Positions 17,223-28,885 of a DNA stretch of 64,000 bases are shown piece by piece. The notes under the pieces are model-generated. The model made no database searches and was not told the origin of the DNA. It saw only the letters and a list, made by a program, of their open reading frames with translations. Positions within the stretch are counted from its first letter, which is position 1, and each line of letters starts with the position of its first letter. The position numbers were made by a program, and so were the translations under genes. Source of the DNA: Glycomyces terrestris. Its GTDB lineage: Bacteria > Actinomycetota > Actinomycetes > Mycobacteriales > Micromonosporaceae. Location of the stretch: assembly GCF_003933745.1 (NCBI RefSeq), contig NZ_RSEB01000001.1:987405-1051404 (forward strand), in the 5' to 3' direction.

Positions 17223-17519
17223 CTATTCATCTTCGGGACCGAAGACGCGCCGCCGGGCGCTGAGGAGCTCCACCTCGGGGCGGCCCGCGACGTGGTGCTC
17301 GCAGGCGTCGAGGATCTCCCTGACGTGCCGGTGGTCGCCCGCGACGGCGGCGACGCCGATCGTAGTGCGCCCGTGGACGTCCTGGTCGCCGACCTCGGCG
17401 ACCGCGACCTCGTACTTCCGCAGCGAGGCGACGATCGGGCGCACGTAGGAGCGCTTGGCCTTCAGCGAGCGGGAGTCCGGGGGCAGGAGGAGGTCGAATT
17501 CAACGCATCCGGTGAACAC
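17223..17519 (-). CDS. DUF503 family protein (YlxP-like)
   Basis: A 98-residue ferredoxin-like-fold protein. MFTGCVEFDLLLPPDSRSLKAKRS at the start, then RPIVASLRKYEVAVAEVGDQD and a GVAAVAGDHRHVREILDACEHH segment, match the DUF503 family. This family lies between infB and rbfA in many Gram-positive bacteria. Its position upstream of rbfA is therefore typical, although infB is 4 kb away here because of inserted genes. It is a presumed ribosome-associated accessory factor; the biochemistry is not established. Confidence 0.88.
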   Translation of the reverse strand: MFTGCVEFDLLLPPDSRSLKAKRSYVRPIVASLRKYEVAVAEVGDQDVHGRTTIGVAAVAGDHRHVREILDACEHHVAGRPEVELLSARRRVFGPEDE

Positions 17520-17679
17520 CGCTCTAGATTACGCGCCGTCCCCGACTTCCCCAAGATCTTTAACGGCCGCGGCGCCCGCTTGCCGACCGTAACCCGAGCA
17601 AGGCCGGAAATCGCCGGTTTCGCGACCTCCGTCACGGGTACCTGCCAACATGAGGCCGGAGACGGACCGAGGAGGAGCG

Positions 17680-18207
17680 ATGGCGTCACCGCAGAGCGGC
17701 TGGGACCGGAACTATCAGGAGCAGCCCACGCGGGCATACCCGTCCGCACCGCCGCAGCCGGACGACCACCCGGTCGTGAACGCGGGGAAGCTGTGGGCGG
17801 GCGGCTTCGGGACGGCCGTGGTGGCCGCGCTCGTGGCCCTCGTGGGCATCCTGCTGGTGCGCGGGGTGCTCGGCATCCACATCCTGTCGCCCTCGGACGC
17901 GGGCGCGTACGGGGACGCGATGACCACGACGTACGCGTTCGGCGCGTTCGCGGTGGCGATCCTGGCGACCGGGGCCGTGCACATGCTGCTCATGCTCATG
18001 CCGCGCCCGATGGCGTTCTTCAACTGGATCATGCTGCTGGTGATCGCGGTGGGCGTGCTCATCCCGTTCACGGTGGCGGCCGAGACCACCTCGCAGATCG
18101 CGACCGCGGCGATCAACCTGCTGATCGGGCTGTGCATCGTGAGCCTGCTCAACTCCGTCGCGGGGATCGCGACCCGGCCGAGCGCCGCGGGGACCGGGAT
18201 GCTCTGA
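17680..18207 (+). CDS. Four-helix membrane protein, DUF6069-like
   Basis: 175 residues from ATG 17680, preceded by GAGGAG. The first ~45 residues are polar (SPQSGWDRNYQEQPTRAYPS...). Four hydrophobic segments follow: AVVAALVALVGILLVRGVLG, FGAFAVAILATGAVHMLLML, FNWIMLLVIAVGVLIPF and AAINLLIGLCIVSLLNSVAG. The layout resembles the small actinobacterial DUF6069 membrane family; that assignment is tentative. It lies 80 bp upstream of the histidine kinase gene and could belong to the same transcript. Confidence 0.8.
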   Translation: MASPQSGWDRNYQEQPTRAYPSAPPQPDDHPVVNAGKLWAGGFGTAVVAALVALVGILLVRGVLGIHILSPSDAGAYGDAMTTTYAFGAFAVAILATGAVHMLLMLMPRPMAFFNWIMLLVIAVGVLIPFTVAAETTSQIATAAINLLIGLCIVSLLNSVAGIATRPSAAGTGML

Positions 18208-18287
18208 CCGGGGGTAGGGCCTGCCCTACCGGGAATCAGCGGGACCGCCGGGTCGTACCGGGCGTCCCGCTTTTCTACTGTTGACGC

Positions 18288-19550
18288 ATGCGTAGAAGCC
18301 TCCGGCAACTGGGGATCGACACCGGCTACCTGCTGTCGATGTTCTTCATTGCCCTGCCCTCCTTCATCATCGGCGTCGTCGGGACCGTCCTCGGCGTCGG
18401 CACCGCGGTCATCTGGATCGGCGTGCCCATCGCCGCGGCCACGATGTTCGCCATGCGCGGCATGGCCGCCGCGGGCCGCTCGATGCTCCCGGCGGTCCTG
18501 AACCGCGAGCTGCCGCGCCCGCGCTACAAGCGGGCGCCCGAGGACGCCTCGGCGCTGCGGCGGTTCCTGACCGCGCTCACCGACGGCCAGTCGTGGCTGA
18601 ACATCCTGTGGGCGGTCGCGGTGCTGCCGGTGGCGATCGCCGGGTTCGCGATCGCGGTCGCGTGGTGGGCCGCCACGATCGCGACCGTGACGTGGCCGCT
18701 GTGGGGCTGGATCGTCATCGCCGCGACCGGCGAGTCCGAGCAGGGCCTGGAGATCGCCGCCACCTGGCTCGGCTGGGGCGACTCGTACCTGGCGATGTCG
18801 GCGCTCACGCTCATCGGCGGCGCGGTCATGGTCCTGACGATCGTGCCGGTCATCCGCGGCATGGCGATGGCGGAGGCGCTCATCGGCAAGGGGATGCTCA
18901 CCTCGATCTCGGGCCTGCACCAGCGCATCGACGAGCTCGAGGAGTCGCGGGCCGCGGCGACCTCGGCGGAGGCGGACGCGCTGCGGCGCATCGAGCGCGA
19001 CATCCACGACGGCCCGCAGCAGCGCCTGGTGGGCCTGGGCATGGAGCTCGCCCGCGTCAAGCGCCAGCTCGCGACCAATCCCGAGGCGGCGCAGGAGACG
19101 CTGGAGTCGGCGATCGCGCAGACGCGCGAGACCATCGACGAGCTGCGGTCGCTCTCGCGGGGCATCGCGCCGCCGATCCTCACCGACCGCGGCCTGGAGG
19201 CGGCGCTCGCGGCCCTGGCGGCGCGCTCGCTCGTGCCGGTGGAGCTGGAGACCGACCTGAACGGCCGGTACAAGGCGGCGGTGGAGAGCACCGTGTACTT
19301 CGTGACCGCCGAGTGCCTCACGAACGTGGCCAAGCACTCCCGTGCGACCAAAGCGACCGTGTCGGTCGAGGACTGGGGCGATAGGCTGGTGCTCTCGGTC
19401 GGCGACAACGGCGTCGGGGGCGCGCACGTCTCGAAGGGGCACGGGCTCTCGGGCCTCACCGACCGGGTCAAGGCCGTCGAGGGCCAGTGGACCATCGACT
19501 CCCCCGACGGCGGTCCGACCGTGATCGTCGTGGAGGTTCCGTGCGTGTAG
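18288..19550 (+). CDS. Sensor histidine kinase (NarL-type, HisKA_3)
   Basis: A 420-residue membrane kinase. Residues ~1-210 hold an actinobacterial multi-helix 'Sensor' domain (YLLSMFFIALPSFIIGVVGT, IWIGVPIAAATMFAM and further helices). After a coiled linker (GLHQRIDELEESRAAATSAE) comes the dimerisation domain with phospho-acceptor H240 in RRIERDIHDGPQQRL. The ATPase domain follows with an N-box TAECLTNVAKHS and G-boxes GDNGVGG and KGHGLSGLTDRV. Its last 10 nt overlap the response-regulator start, so the two are co-translated. The stimulus, probably membrane-related, is unknown. Confidence 0.93.
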   Translation: MRRSLRQLGIDTGYLLSMFFIALPSFIIGVVGTVLGVGTAVIWIGVPIAAATMFAMRGMAAAGRSMLPAVLNRELPRPRYKRAPEDASALRRFLTALTDGQSWLNILWAVAVLPVAIAGFAIAVAWWAATIATVTWPLWGWIVIAATGESEQGLEIAATWLGWGDSYLAMSALTLIGGAVMVLTIVPVIRGMAMAEALIGKGMLTSISGLHQRIDELEESRAAATSAEADALRRIERDIHDGPQQRLVGLGMELARVKRQLATNPEAAQETLESAIAQTRETIDELRSLSRGIAPPILTDRGLEAALAALAARSLVPVELETDLNGRYKAAVESTVYFVTAECLTNVAKHSRATKATVSVEDWGDRLVLSVGDNGVGGAHVSKGHGLSGLTDRVKAVEGQWTIDSPDGGPTVIVVEVPCV

Positions 19551-20188
19551 TCGTCGCAGACGATGCCGTGCTCATCCGTTCCGGGCTCGTGAAGCTCTTG
19601 GAGGAGTTCGAATGCGAGGTCGTGGCCGAGGTCGGTGACGGCGACGCGCTCGTGGAGGCCGTCGCCGAGCACCGGCCCGACGTGTCCGTCGTGGACGTGC
19701 GCATGCCGCCCTCGTTCACCGACGAGGGCCTGCGGGCCGCCACCCGCGCCCGGGAGCTCGTCCCGGGCGCGCCCGTGCTCATCCTGAGCCAGTACGTGGA
19801 GGTCTCCTACGCGGACGACCTGCTGGCGGACGCGCGGGGCGCCGTCGGGTACCTGCTCAAGGAGCGGGTCATCGACATCGACGACTTCATGGAGTCGCTG
19901 CGGCGGGTCGCCGCGGGCGGCACCGTGTTCGACCCGGAGGTGGTCTCGCAGCTCATGGTCAGGCGCCGCAAGAACGACCCCGTCGCGACGCTGACGCCGC
20001 GCGAGAAGGAGGTCCTGGGCCTCATGGCCGAGGGCCACTCGAACAAGGCGATCGGCAAGAAGCTCTTCATCTCCGACGGCGCGGTCGAGAAGCACATCCG
20101 GAACATCTTCACGAAGCTGGCGCTCAGCAGCGAGGACGGCGACCACCACCGCAGGGTGAAGGCCGTCCTCGCGTACCTGCGGTCCTAG
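19541..20188 (+). CDS. LuxR/NarL-family response regulator
   Basis: 215 residues from GTG 19541 (VRVVVADDAVLIRSG), with GGAGG 4 nt upstream inside the kinase gene. The receiver domain has the acidic pair ADDA, phosphorylated D52 in VVDVRMPP and the Lys of YLLKERV. The C-terminal output domain is a LuxR helix-turn-helix: LTPREKEVLGLMAEGHSN ... ISDGAVEKHIRNIFTKL. It is the partner of the overlapping histidine kinase. It ends 31 bp before the convergent methyltransferase gene. Target genes are not evident. Confidence 0.94.
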   Translation: MRVVVADDAVLIRSGLVKLLEEFECEVVAEVGDGDALVEAVAEHRPDVSVVDVRMPPSFTDEGLRAATRARELVPGAPVLILSQYVEVSYADDLLADARGAVGYLLKERVIDIDDFMESLRRVAAGGTVFDPEVVSQLMVRRRKNDPVATLTPREKEVLGLMAEGHSNKAIGKKLFISDGAVEKHIRNIFTKLALSSEDGDHHRRVKAVLAYLRS

Positions 20189-20218
20189 CCGTCCCGCGCG
20201 GCGACCGGCCCGGCGTCC

Positions 20219-21655
20219 TTACGCGCGGGCGAGGAAGCCGCGTTCGAGGAGGCGGCGCAGCACGGGGTAGAGCTGGGCGTACAGCGGCGCCGGCTCCGCC
20301 CCGTACGTGTCGGCGAGGAGCTGCACCTGGAGGCGGACCTCGGCGGTGCCGTCGCAGGCGCCCATGAAGGCGACCAGGAGCGGGTCGACCTCCTCGGCGT
20401 AGCGCATGCCCTCGGCCTGCTGGAGCCACTGGCGGTCGACGTCCCAGCCCTCCGCGCCGACCGCGGCGGTCTGCTGGAGGACGACGCCGTCGGCGACGCG
20501 CAGGCGCGCCTCCCACAGCTCCTCCGGCTCGACCGGGCGCTCGAGCACCGCGAGCCGGTCGGCGACGCGGTCGCGCCAGGGGGTCGCGACGGCGTGGCGG
20601 ACCTCCTCGCAGACGATCCGGCTGGGGCCGTCGATCCTGCGCACGGCGACGAACCCGAAGCCGACCGCGTCGACGCCCTCGGACTCGAACCAGTCGAGCC
20701 AGGCGGCGGCCTGCTCGGCGTCGTGCGACTCCCCCGAGTCGCGCTGCCAGGTGCGCACGTAGTCGAGCGGGTCGAGCGCTTCGCGTTCGACCGCCCACAC
20801 GAGCGCGCCCTCGTCGGGGAACCAGCCGGCGACGCGCTCGGACCAGTCCTCCCCCTTGCGGTGCAGCCAGTTCGCGAGGAACTGCATGGTGCCGCCGGGG
20901 CGCAGCAGCGCGGTGGACGCGGCGGCGAGCTCGGCGGCGACGCCGTCGGCCTCGCGGCCGCCGTCGCGGTACGTCCAGCCGGAGCCGGGCGTCGCGATCA
21001 CGAACGGCGGGTTCGCGACCACCAGGTCGAAGGCGCGGCCGGCCACCGGGGCGAGCAGGTCGCCTTGCAGGAGTTCGAGGTCGGCGTCGTTGACGGCGGC
21101 GTTCAGGGCCGCGAAGGCGAGGGCGCGGCCGCTCAGGTCGGTGGCGGTCACGGCCGCCGCGTGGCCGGTGAGGGCGAGCGCCTGGACGCCGCAGCCGGTG
21201 CCGAGGTCGAGCGCGCTGCCGACCGGGTCGCGCAGGGTGGCGTCGAGCAGGAGGCGGGAGGCGCCGCCGACGCCGAGGACGTGCTCGCGGGTGCGCCCGC
21301 CCGTGGTGTTCGGCAGCTGGTCGGAGAGCAGGAGCCGGTCGCCCTCGAACTGGGCGCCCCAGCCGGCCGCGACCTCGCCGCCGCCGGTGAGCAGGCCGCA
21401 GGCGAGCGCCTCGTCGAGGGTGAAGGGCGCCAAGGCGTTCGCGGCGGCCGCGGCGGGGACGGGCACGCCCGCGACGAACAGCCGCGTCAGGACCCCGAGG
21501 GGGTCGTCCCCGCACTGCGCGAGGAGGGCCCGGTAGTCGCCGCGGTCGGCGGCGGCCAGGGTCTCCGGGCCGTGGACGGCCGACAGCGCGGCCCGGCGGA
21601 AGCCCCGAAGGGCCTCGCCGAGCCGCGCCGCGGCATCGGTCTGGAGGAGCCGCAC
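20219..21655 (-). CDS. Class I SAM-dependent methyltransferase (NPPF type)
   Basis: A 478-residue protein with GTG 21655 directly abutting the infB stop. The N-terminal ~130 residues form a helical domain (RLFVAGVPVPAAAAANAL ... DEALACGLLTGGG). The central Rossmann domain carries motif I DLGTGCGVQALAL, the acidic TATDLSG and the NPPF tetrapeptide (VVANPPFVIAT), which marks methylation of a planar nitrogen (adenine N6 or glutamine). A C-terminal ~170-residue region is helical and acidic. PrmC/RlmG-like substrates are possible; coupling to infB suggests a translation-related target, which is inference. Confidence 0.85.
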   Translation of the reverse strand: MRLLQTDAAARLGEALRGFRRAALSAVHGPETLAAADRGDYRALLAQCGDDPLGVLTRLFVAGVPVPAAAAANALAPFTLDEALACGLLTGGGEVAAGWGAQFEGDRLLLSDQLPNTTGGRTREHVLGVGGASRLLLDATLRDPVGSALDLGTGCGVQALALTGHAAAVTATDLSGRALAFAALNAAVNDADLELLQGDLLAPVAGRAFDLVVANPPFVIATPGSGWTYRDGGREADGVAAELAAASTALLRPGGTMQFLANWLHRKGEDWSERVAGWFPDEGALVWAVEREALDPLDYVRTWQRDSGESHDAEQAAAWLDWFESEGVDAVGFGFVAVRRIDGPSRIVCEEVRHAVATPWRDRVADRLAVLERPVEPEELWEARLRVADGVVLQQTAAVGAEGWDVDRQWLQQAEGMRYAEEVDPLLVAFMGACDGTAEVRLQVQLLADTYGAEPAPLYAQLYPVLRRLLERGFLARA

Positions 21656-24571
<2,916 letters not shown>

Positions 24572-24652
24572 TGCACTCCTCACATTCGAGGCCGTACGGG
24601 CAGCGCCCGCCGACCTCAGCCTTCCACTGACAACCAGTTCATCGGGAGAACT

Positions 24653-25027
24653 TCATCGCGTGGTCTTCATTCGGTCTCTACCTGCTTCGTGTGCGGGAGT
24701 CGGCCTCTCGGCCGACTCCGACTCGACAAGGGTTCGCACCGCGGCGACGTCCACGGCTCCCTCGATTCTGAGCGCCCGGGCGAACGCACGCTTGCGAACT
24801 GCCTGTTCAAGGCAGTTCGAAGAGTGGTGCACATGGGCTCCGCGGCCGCTGAGGCGGCGCTGCGGGTCCGGAACCAAACGGTTCTGGCAACCCTCAGAGC
24901 GTCGAACGACGACGCGCAGCAGCTCGGAAGCGGAAGCACGTCTGCGGCATCCCACACAGGTGCGGACTACCGCTGCGTCACGTTGCGATCCGTTGATAAG
25001 TCTACCTCCCGGAGCGGCGGCCGCCAC
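24653..25027 (-). CDS. ylxR: YlxR family RNA-binding protein
   Basis: A 124-residue basic protein. The family core [19 protein letters not shown], then [32 protein letters not shown] matches YlxR (RnpM), a small nusA-infB operon protein reported to bind nucleic acid or RNase P. The only canonical in-frame start before the core is GTG 25027, which overlaps the nusA 3' end by 26 bp; a shorter product from a non-standard start cannot be excluded. The C-terminal tail is polar and disordered. Confidence 0.88.
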   Translation of the reverse strand: MAAAAPGGRLINGSQRDAAVVRTCVGCRRRASASELLRVVVRRSEGCQNRLVPDPQRRLSGRGAHVHHSSNCLEQAVRKRAFARALRIEGAVDVAAVRTLVESESAERPTPAHEAGRDRMKTTR

Positions 25028-26036
25028 CGGCCGGGCCGGTCTCCTCCTTCGTGCCGCCGGACACGTGCGCGTCGGACTTGATGTCGATCCGCCAGCCGGT
25101 GAGGCGCGCCGCGAGGCGCGCGTTCTGGCCTTCGCGGCCGATCGCGAGCGACAGCTGGTAGTCCGGGACGATGACCTCCGTCGAGCGGGTGGACTCGTCC
25201 ACGACCCGCACCGACAGGGTCTTCGCCGGGGACAGGGCGTTCGCCACGAACTGCGCCGGGTCGGCGCTCCAGTCCACGATGTCGATCTTCTCGCCGCCGA
25301 GCTCGCTCATGACGGCGCGCACGCGCGAGCCCATCGGGCCGATGCACGCGCCCTTCGCGTTGACGTCCTTCGTTGTGGCGCGCACCGCGATCTTGGAACG
25401 GTGACCGGCTTCACGCGCGATCGCCGGGATCTCCACGGCGCCCTCGTCGATCTCGGGCACCTCGAACGCGAACAGCTTCTTGACCAGTGCCGGGTGGGTG
25501 CGCGAGAGGGTGATCTGCGGGCCGCGGGCGGTGCGGTTCACCTGGATCACGATGGCGCGGATGCGCTTCCCGTGCTCGTAGGTCTCGCCGGGCACCTGCT
25601 CGTTCAGCGGCAGGGTGGCCTCGATCTTGCCGAGGTCGACGGTGACGATCCCGCGCTCGTTGCGCTCCCCGTGGGCCTGGACGACGCCGGTGACGATGTC
25701 GCCCTCCTTGCCGGAGTACTCGCCGTAGTTGACCTCGTCGGCGGCCTCGCGGAGCCGCTGGAGGATGACCTGCTTCGCGGTCTGGGCGGCGATGCGCCCG
25801 AAGCCCTCCGGGGTGTCGTCGCGCTCGGAGACGATCTCGTCGTCCTCGTTCAACACTGGCACCAAGACATTGGCGATCCCGCTGTCGCGGTTGACCACGA
25901 CTCGTGCGCGCTCATCGGCCCCGGGGGTGTGCTTGTAGGCGGTCAGCAGCGCCGATTCGATAGCGCCGAGGATTGTCTCGAAAGGGATGTCGCGCTCGCG
26001 TTCCAGCGACCGCAGCGCGGCCAGGTCGATATGCAC
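25002..26036 (-). CDS. nusA: Transcription termination/antitermination factor NusA
   Basis: A 344-residue RNA polymerase-binding factor modulating pausing and termination. Order: N-terminal polymerase-binding domain ([19 protein letters not shown] ... ALLTAYKH), S1 domain (~112-180, [16 protein letters not shown]), then two KH domains with [20 protein letters not shown] and [20 protein letters not shown]. Length is normal for actinobacteria, which lack the C-terminal acidic repeats. It overlaps ylxR and lies 77 bp after rimP, in standard order. Confidence 0.96.
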   Translation of the reverse strand: MHIDLAALRSLERERDIPFETILGAIESALLTAYKHTPGADERARVVVNRDSGIANVLVPVLNEDDEIVSERDDTPEGFGRIAAQTAKQVILQRLREAADEVNYGEYSGKEGDIVTGVVQAHGERNERGIVTVDLGKIEATLPLNEQVPGETYEHGKRIRAIVIQVNRTARGPQITLSRTHPALVKKLFAFEVPEIDEGAVEIPAIAREAGHRSKIAVRATTKDVNAKGACIGPMGSRVRAVMSELGGEKIDIVDWSADPAQFVANALSPAKTLSVRVVDESTRSTEVIVPDYQLSLAIGREGQNARLAARLTGWRIDIKSDAHVSGGTKEETGPAGGGRRSGR

Positions 26037-26113
26037 CCGTTCTCCTTAAGTCTTGAGTTGTCCTCACCGCGGCCGTTCAAGGCGTGCGAGCCGGTGGCGT
26101 CGCCTTCGGACGC

Positions 26114-26575
26114 TCATCGCAGCTCGATCTGCACCTTGCCGGGCCCCAGCTCGGCATAGGTGGCCGAGCGGCGCACGCCGTCGGCCTCTAGTTCAATCCC
26201 CCGCTCGCTGGCATCCGCGATCCGCCCGGTGACGGGCTCCTCCCCGATGTTCACGGCTACCAAGCGCCCAATATTACGCCGCCAGTGCCGGGGCTCGGTC
26301 AGCGGACGGTCGACGCCCGGCGACGACACTTCCAGGGTATATGCGGTGTCGGCGAAGGGCCCGCCCGTGGAGTCGGACTCGTCCAGGGCCTTCGAGCACG
26401 CTTTCGAGACAACGGCCACATCGTCCAGACTGATCCCGCCGTCCTTGTCCACAAGGACCCTCACCAGGAGCCGCCGCCCGGCCTTGGTGACCGTGAGCCC
26501 CTCGAGGTCGTAGCCCGCGGCCGACACCGCCGGGGCCAGGATCGACTCCACTTCGGCGCGCTGCTCGGATCCCAT
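26114..26575 (-). CDS. rimP: Ribosome maturation factor RimP
   Basis: A 153-residue 30S assembly factor. ATG 26575 (MGSEQRAEVESILAPAVSA) is chosen because GAGAGGAG lies 5 nt upstream; a GTG 6 nt earlier overlaps that site. GYDLEGLTVTKAGRRLLVRVLVD, DGGISLDDVAVVSKA and YTLEVSSPGVDRPL are the family hallmarks. It opens the rimP-nusA-ylxR-infB transcript and is divergent from a lipoprotein gene (82-bp gap). Confidence 0.95.
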   Translation of the reverse strand: MGSEQRAEVESILAPAVSAAGYDLEGLTVTKAGRRLLVRVLVDKDGGISLDDVAVVSKACSKALDESDSTGGPFADTAYTLEVSSPGVDRPLTEPRHWRRNIGRLVAVNIGEEPVTGRIADASERGIELEADGVRRSATYAELGPGKVQIELR

Positions 26576-26657
26576 GCGCACTCCTCTCCCATCGCCTATT
26601 TCGCCGAGATTAACCGCCCGGAGTCAGAATGGAAAGGCAGCCTGGGAAACTGGGGGG

Positions 26658-27050
26658 GTGTTCACGACCCGACGCGGACTCCTGATCGGCGCGGCCGCAC
26701 TCGCCGCCGCCGGCTGCACGGAGCAGGCGCAGATCACCATCTCGGACGCCGACCTCACCGCCGCGCTGCGCACGGCGCGCGCCCTCGCGCAGGGCGCCGA
26801 AGCCCTGGGCTACAGCGAGATCGCCGCCGACCACCGCACGCACGCCGAGACCCTGGAGCGGCTGCTGCGGCCCAGCTCCATCTCCGAGGAGAAGGCCGAG
26901 CCGCCGGCCGACGCGGAGGCGCTCGCCGCCGCCGAGACCGCCGGGAGCGCCGAGGCGGCCGCGTCGTGCATGACGACCGAGTCCGACTACGCCGTGCTCT
27001 TCGGCGAGATCGCGGCCAGCCGCGCCGCCCACGCGGCGGTGATCGCGTGA
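26658..27050 (+). CDS. Putative Tat-exported lipoprotein
   Basis: 130 residues from GTG 26658 (VFTTRRGLLIGAAALAAAGC). The twin-arginine start TTRRGLLIG and the lipobox AAAGC predict Tat export and lipid attachment at the Cys about 20 residues in. The mature part is helical, Ala/Glu-rich and polar (DLTAALRTARALAQGAEALGY, DHRTHAETLERLL), ending in SDYAVLFGEIAASRAAHAAVI. It overlaps the next gene by GTGA, so the two are co-translated. The helix pattern resembles DUF4439 ferritin-like proteins found next to rimP in actinobacteria. Function is unknown. Confidence 0.8.
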   Translation: MFTTRRGLLIGAAALAAAGCTEQAQITISDADLTAALRTARALAQGAEALGYSEIAADHRTHAETLERLLRPSSISEEKAEPPADAEALAAAETAGSAEAAASCMTTESDYAVLFGEIAASRAAHAAVIA

Positions 27051-27460
27051 CCGCCACCGACACCGGCCTCCAGGCCGAGTACGCGGCGATCTTCGCGTGC
27101 GGCGCGGCCGCCGTGCACCTCGACGGGGCCCCGCGCGACCAGGCCGAGGCCCTTGAGGCCGAACACCGCTCGCGCCGCGACGCGCTCCTGGACCACTACG
27201 CGGCCGCCGGGGCCGAGGCGCCCGCGCCCGCCGCCGGCTACGACGTCGGCGCCATCGCCGACGCGGCCGCCGCGCAGGAACTGCTCACGAAGGTCGAGAC
27301 GGACGTGACCGCGACCTGGCGGGCGGGCGTGGCCGCGGCCGACCCGCAGGAGCGGCAGCGGTGCCTCGACATGTACGCCGCCTCGGCGGTGGCGCTCGCC
27401 CGGTGGCGCCGCGCGATCGGGCAGGCCGCCGCCAACCCGTGGCCCGGACGGCCCGCATAG
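27047..27460 (+). CDS. DUF4439 (ferritin-like) protein
   Basis: 137 residues from GTG 27047, overlapping the lipoprotein gene by 4 nt. The product is four Ala-rich helices without signal peptide: LQAEYAAIFACGAAAVHL, EALEAEHRSRRDALLDHYAAAG, VETDVTATWRAGVAAA and DMYAASAVALARWRRAIGQ, ending in PWPGRPA. This matches the DUF4439 ferritin-like family that neighbours rimP in many actinobacteria. A classical di-iron ligand set is not obvious, so metal binding is unproven. A lipoprotein-bound partner role is plausible. Confidence 0.82.
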   Translation: MTATDTGLQAEYAAIFACGAAAVHLDGAPRDQAEALEAEHRSRRDALLDHYAAAGAEAPAPAAGYDVGAIADAAAAQELLTKVETDVTATWRAGVAAADPQERQRCLDMYAASAVALARWRRAIGQAAANPWPGRPA

Positions 27461-27488
27461 GGGCTGAACTGCCGGAACAGCCATAGGC

Positions 27489-27540
27489 CATACCGCGTAT
27501 CCATCATTTGCATACCCGCTATACCCTACTGAGTATCTCT
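27489..27540 (+). promoter_or_regulatory. Candidate PadR operator/promoter region
   Basis: An AT-rich block 40 bp before the padR gene. It has dyads ATAC-CGC-GTAT (27490-27500), ATA-CCCGC-TATA (27512-27522) and TAC-TGA-GTA (27528-27535). CATACC-type elements start at 27489 and 27511, one 22-bp spacing apart. A weak promoter TTGCAT (27508) with GAGTAT 17 bp on would be covered by them, fitting PadR autorepression. Confidence 0.45.
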
Positions 27541-27578
27541 TCGACGTGAAGAGTGTCCCCAGCGATGCGAGGTTGCAC

Positions 27579-28160
27579 ATGAGTGTCAAGCACAGCCTCC
27601 TGGCGCTGCTCGAACGCGGCCCGGCCTACGGCTACCAGCTGCGCGCCGCGTTCGAGAGCGCCACCGGCAACACCTGGCCGCTCAACATCGGCCAGGTCTA
27701 CACCACCCTCAACCGGCTCGAACGCGACCAGCTCGTCGAGGCCCTGCCCGAGAACGAGTCCGGCCAGCGCCCCTACCGGATCACCGACGCCGGCCGCCGC
27801 CAGCTCGCGGGCTGGTTCGCCTCCCCCGTGCAGGCCGCCGACCGCCCCCGCGACGAGCTCACGATCAAGCTCGCGCTCGCCGTCACCACGCCCGGCGTCG
27901 ACGTCGCCGACGTCATCCAGCGCCAGCGCACGGCCACCCTCCGACTCCTCCAGGAGTACACCCGCCTCAAGGCCGCCGAGGACGACGCCGAGCTCGCCTG
28001 GCGACTCGTCCTGGAGTCCATGATCTTCCGCGCCGAGGCCGAGGTGCGCTGGCTCGACCACACCGAGGCCGTCGTCGCCCGCACCGGGCCGCCGGCGCCA
28101 AGCCCCTTCGCCGCGCACGCGGAGCAGCCCGAGACCGAGACCGTCCGAGAGAGCCGGTGA
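27579..28160 (+). CDS. PadR-family transcriptional regulator
   Basis: 193 residues from ATG 27579 (MSVKHSLLALLERGPAYGYQL). The winged-helix domain has the PadR signature: LLALLERGPAYGYQLRAAFE, then NIGQVYTTLNRLERDQLVE and RPYRITDAGRRQLAGWF. A C-terminal helical dimerisation region follows (RTATLRLLQEYTRLKAAEDD). It overlaps the ABC ATPase gene by GTGA. PadR-like repressors commonly control adjacent ABC exporters for antimicrobial peptides or drugs, and the inverted repeats upstream suggest autoregulation. Confidence 0.93.
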   Translation: MSVKHSLLALLERGPAYGYQLRAAFESATGNTWPLNIGQVYTTLNRLERDQLVEALPENESGQRPYRITDAGRRQLAGWFASPVQAADRPRDELTIKLALAVTTPGVDVADVIQRQRTATLRLLQEYTRLKAAEDDAELAWRLVLESMIFRAEAEVRWLDHTEAVVARTGPPAPSPFAAHAEQPETETVRESR

Positions 28161-28885
28161 CCCCGATGACCGTACTGGAACTGAGGGGCGTCAACCGCGT
28201 CCACGGCACCGGCGACAACGCCGTCAACGCCCTCGTCGACACCGACCTCAAGGTCGCCGCCGGAGAGCTCGTGGCCATCATGGGCCCGTCCGGCTCCGGC
28301 AAGTCGACCCTCCTCAACCTCGCCGGGGGCCTCGACGCGCCCACCTCCGGCGACGTCCTCGTCGAGGGCACCGTCCTCGCCTCCCTGAACAAGAAGCAGC
28401 TCGCGCGCCTGCGCCGCCGCAGCGTCGGCTACGTCTTCCAGGACTACAACCTGATCCCCAGCCTCACCGCGGCCGAGAACGCGGCCCTGCCGCTCGAACT
28501 CGACGGCGTCGCTGCAGGCAGGGCGCGCGCCATGGCGGTGGACGCCCTCGCCGAGGTCGGCCTCGACGCGCACCAGGGCGACCGGTTCCCCGACGAGCTC
28601 TCCGGCGGCCAGTCCCAGCGCGTCGCCATCGCCCGCGCGCTCATCGGCGAGCGCCGCCTCGTCCTCGCCGACGAGCCCACCGGCGCCCTCGACTCGGCCA
28701 CCGGCGAGGAGGTCCTCAAGCTCCTGCGCCGCCGCGTCGACGCCGGCGCCGCCGGGCTCCTGGTCACCCACGACGCCCGGCACGCCGGGTGGGCCGACCG
28801 CGTGGTGTTCCTGCGCGACGGCCGCGTCGTCGACTCCTCCGCGCCGCTCGCCGACGCGGACTCCCTCCTCGAAGGGGCGCAGTGA
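28157..28885 (+). CDS. ABC transporter ATP-binding protein (MacB/LolD type)
   Basis: About 242 residues. Start GTG 28157 overlaps the padR stop; ATG 28166 is an alternative. Walker A GPSGSGKSTLL, Q-loop YVFQDYNLIPSLTAAEN, signature ELSGGQSQRVAIARAL, Walker B RLVLADEPTGALDS and the H-loop VTHDARHA are all intact. This is the small ATPase class that partners FtsX-like permeases for extrusion of peptides or lipids. It is coupled to the permease by a TGATG junction at 28883-28887. Confidence 0.94.
   Translation: MTPMTVLELRGVNRVHGTGDNAVNALVDTDLKVAAGELVAIMGPSGSGKSTLLNLAGGLDAPTSGDVLVEGTVLASLNKKQLARLRRRSVGYVFQDYNLIPSLTAAENAALPLELDGVAAGRARAMAVDALAEVGLDAHQGDRFPDELSGGQSQRVAIARALIGERRLVLADEPTGALDSATGEEVLKLLRRRVDAGAAGLLVTHDARHAGWADRVVFLRDGRVVDSSAPLADADSLLEGAQ

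Noticed and set aside
18230..18258. SigR-type promoter before the histidine kinase
   Set aside because: GGAAT is followed 18 nt later by GTA, not GTT, so the -10 element fails.
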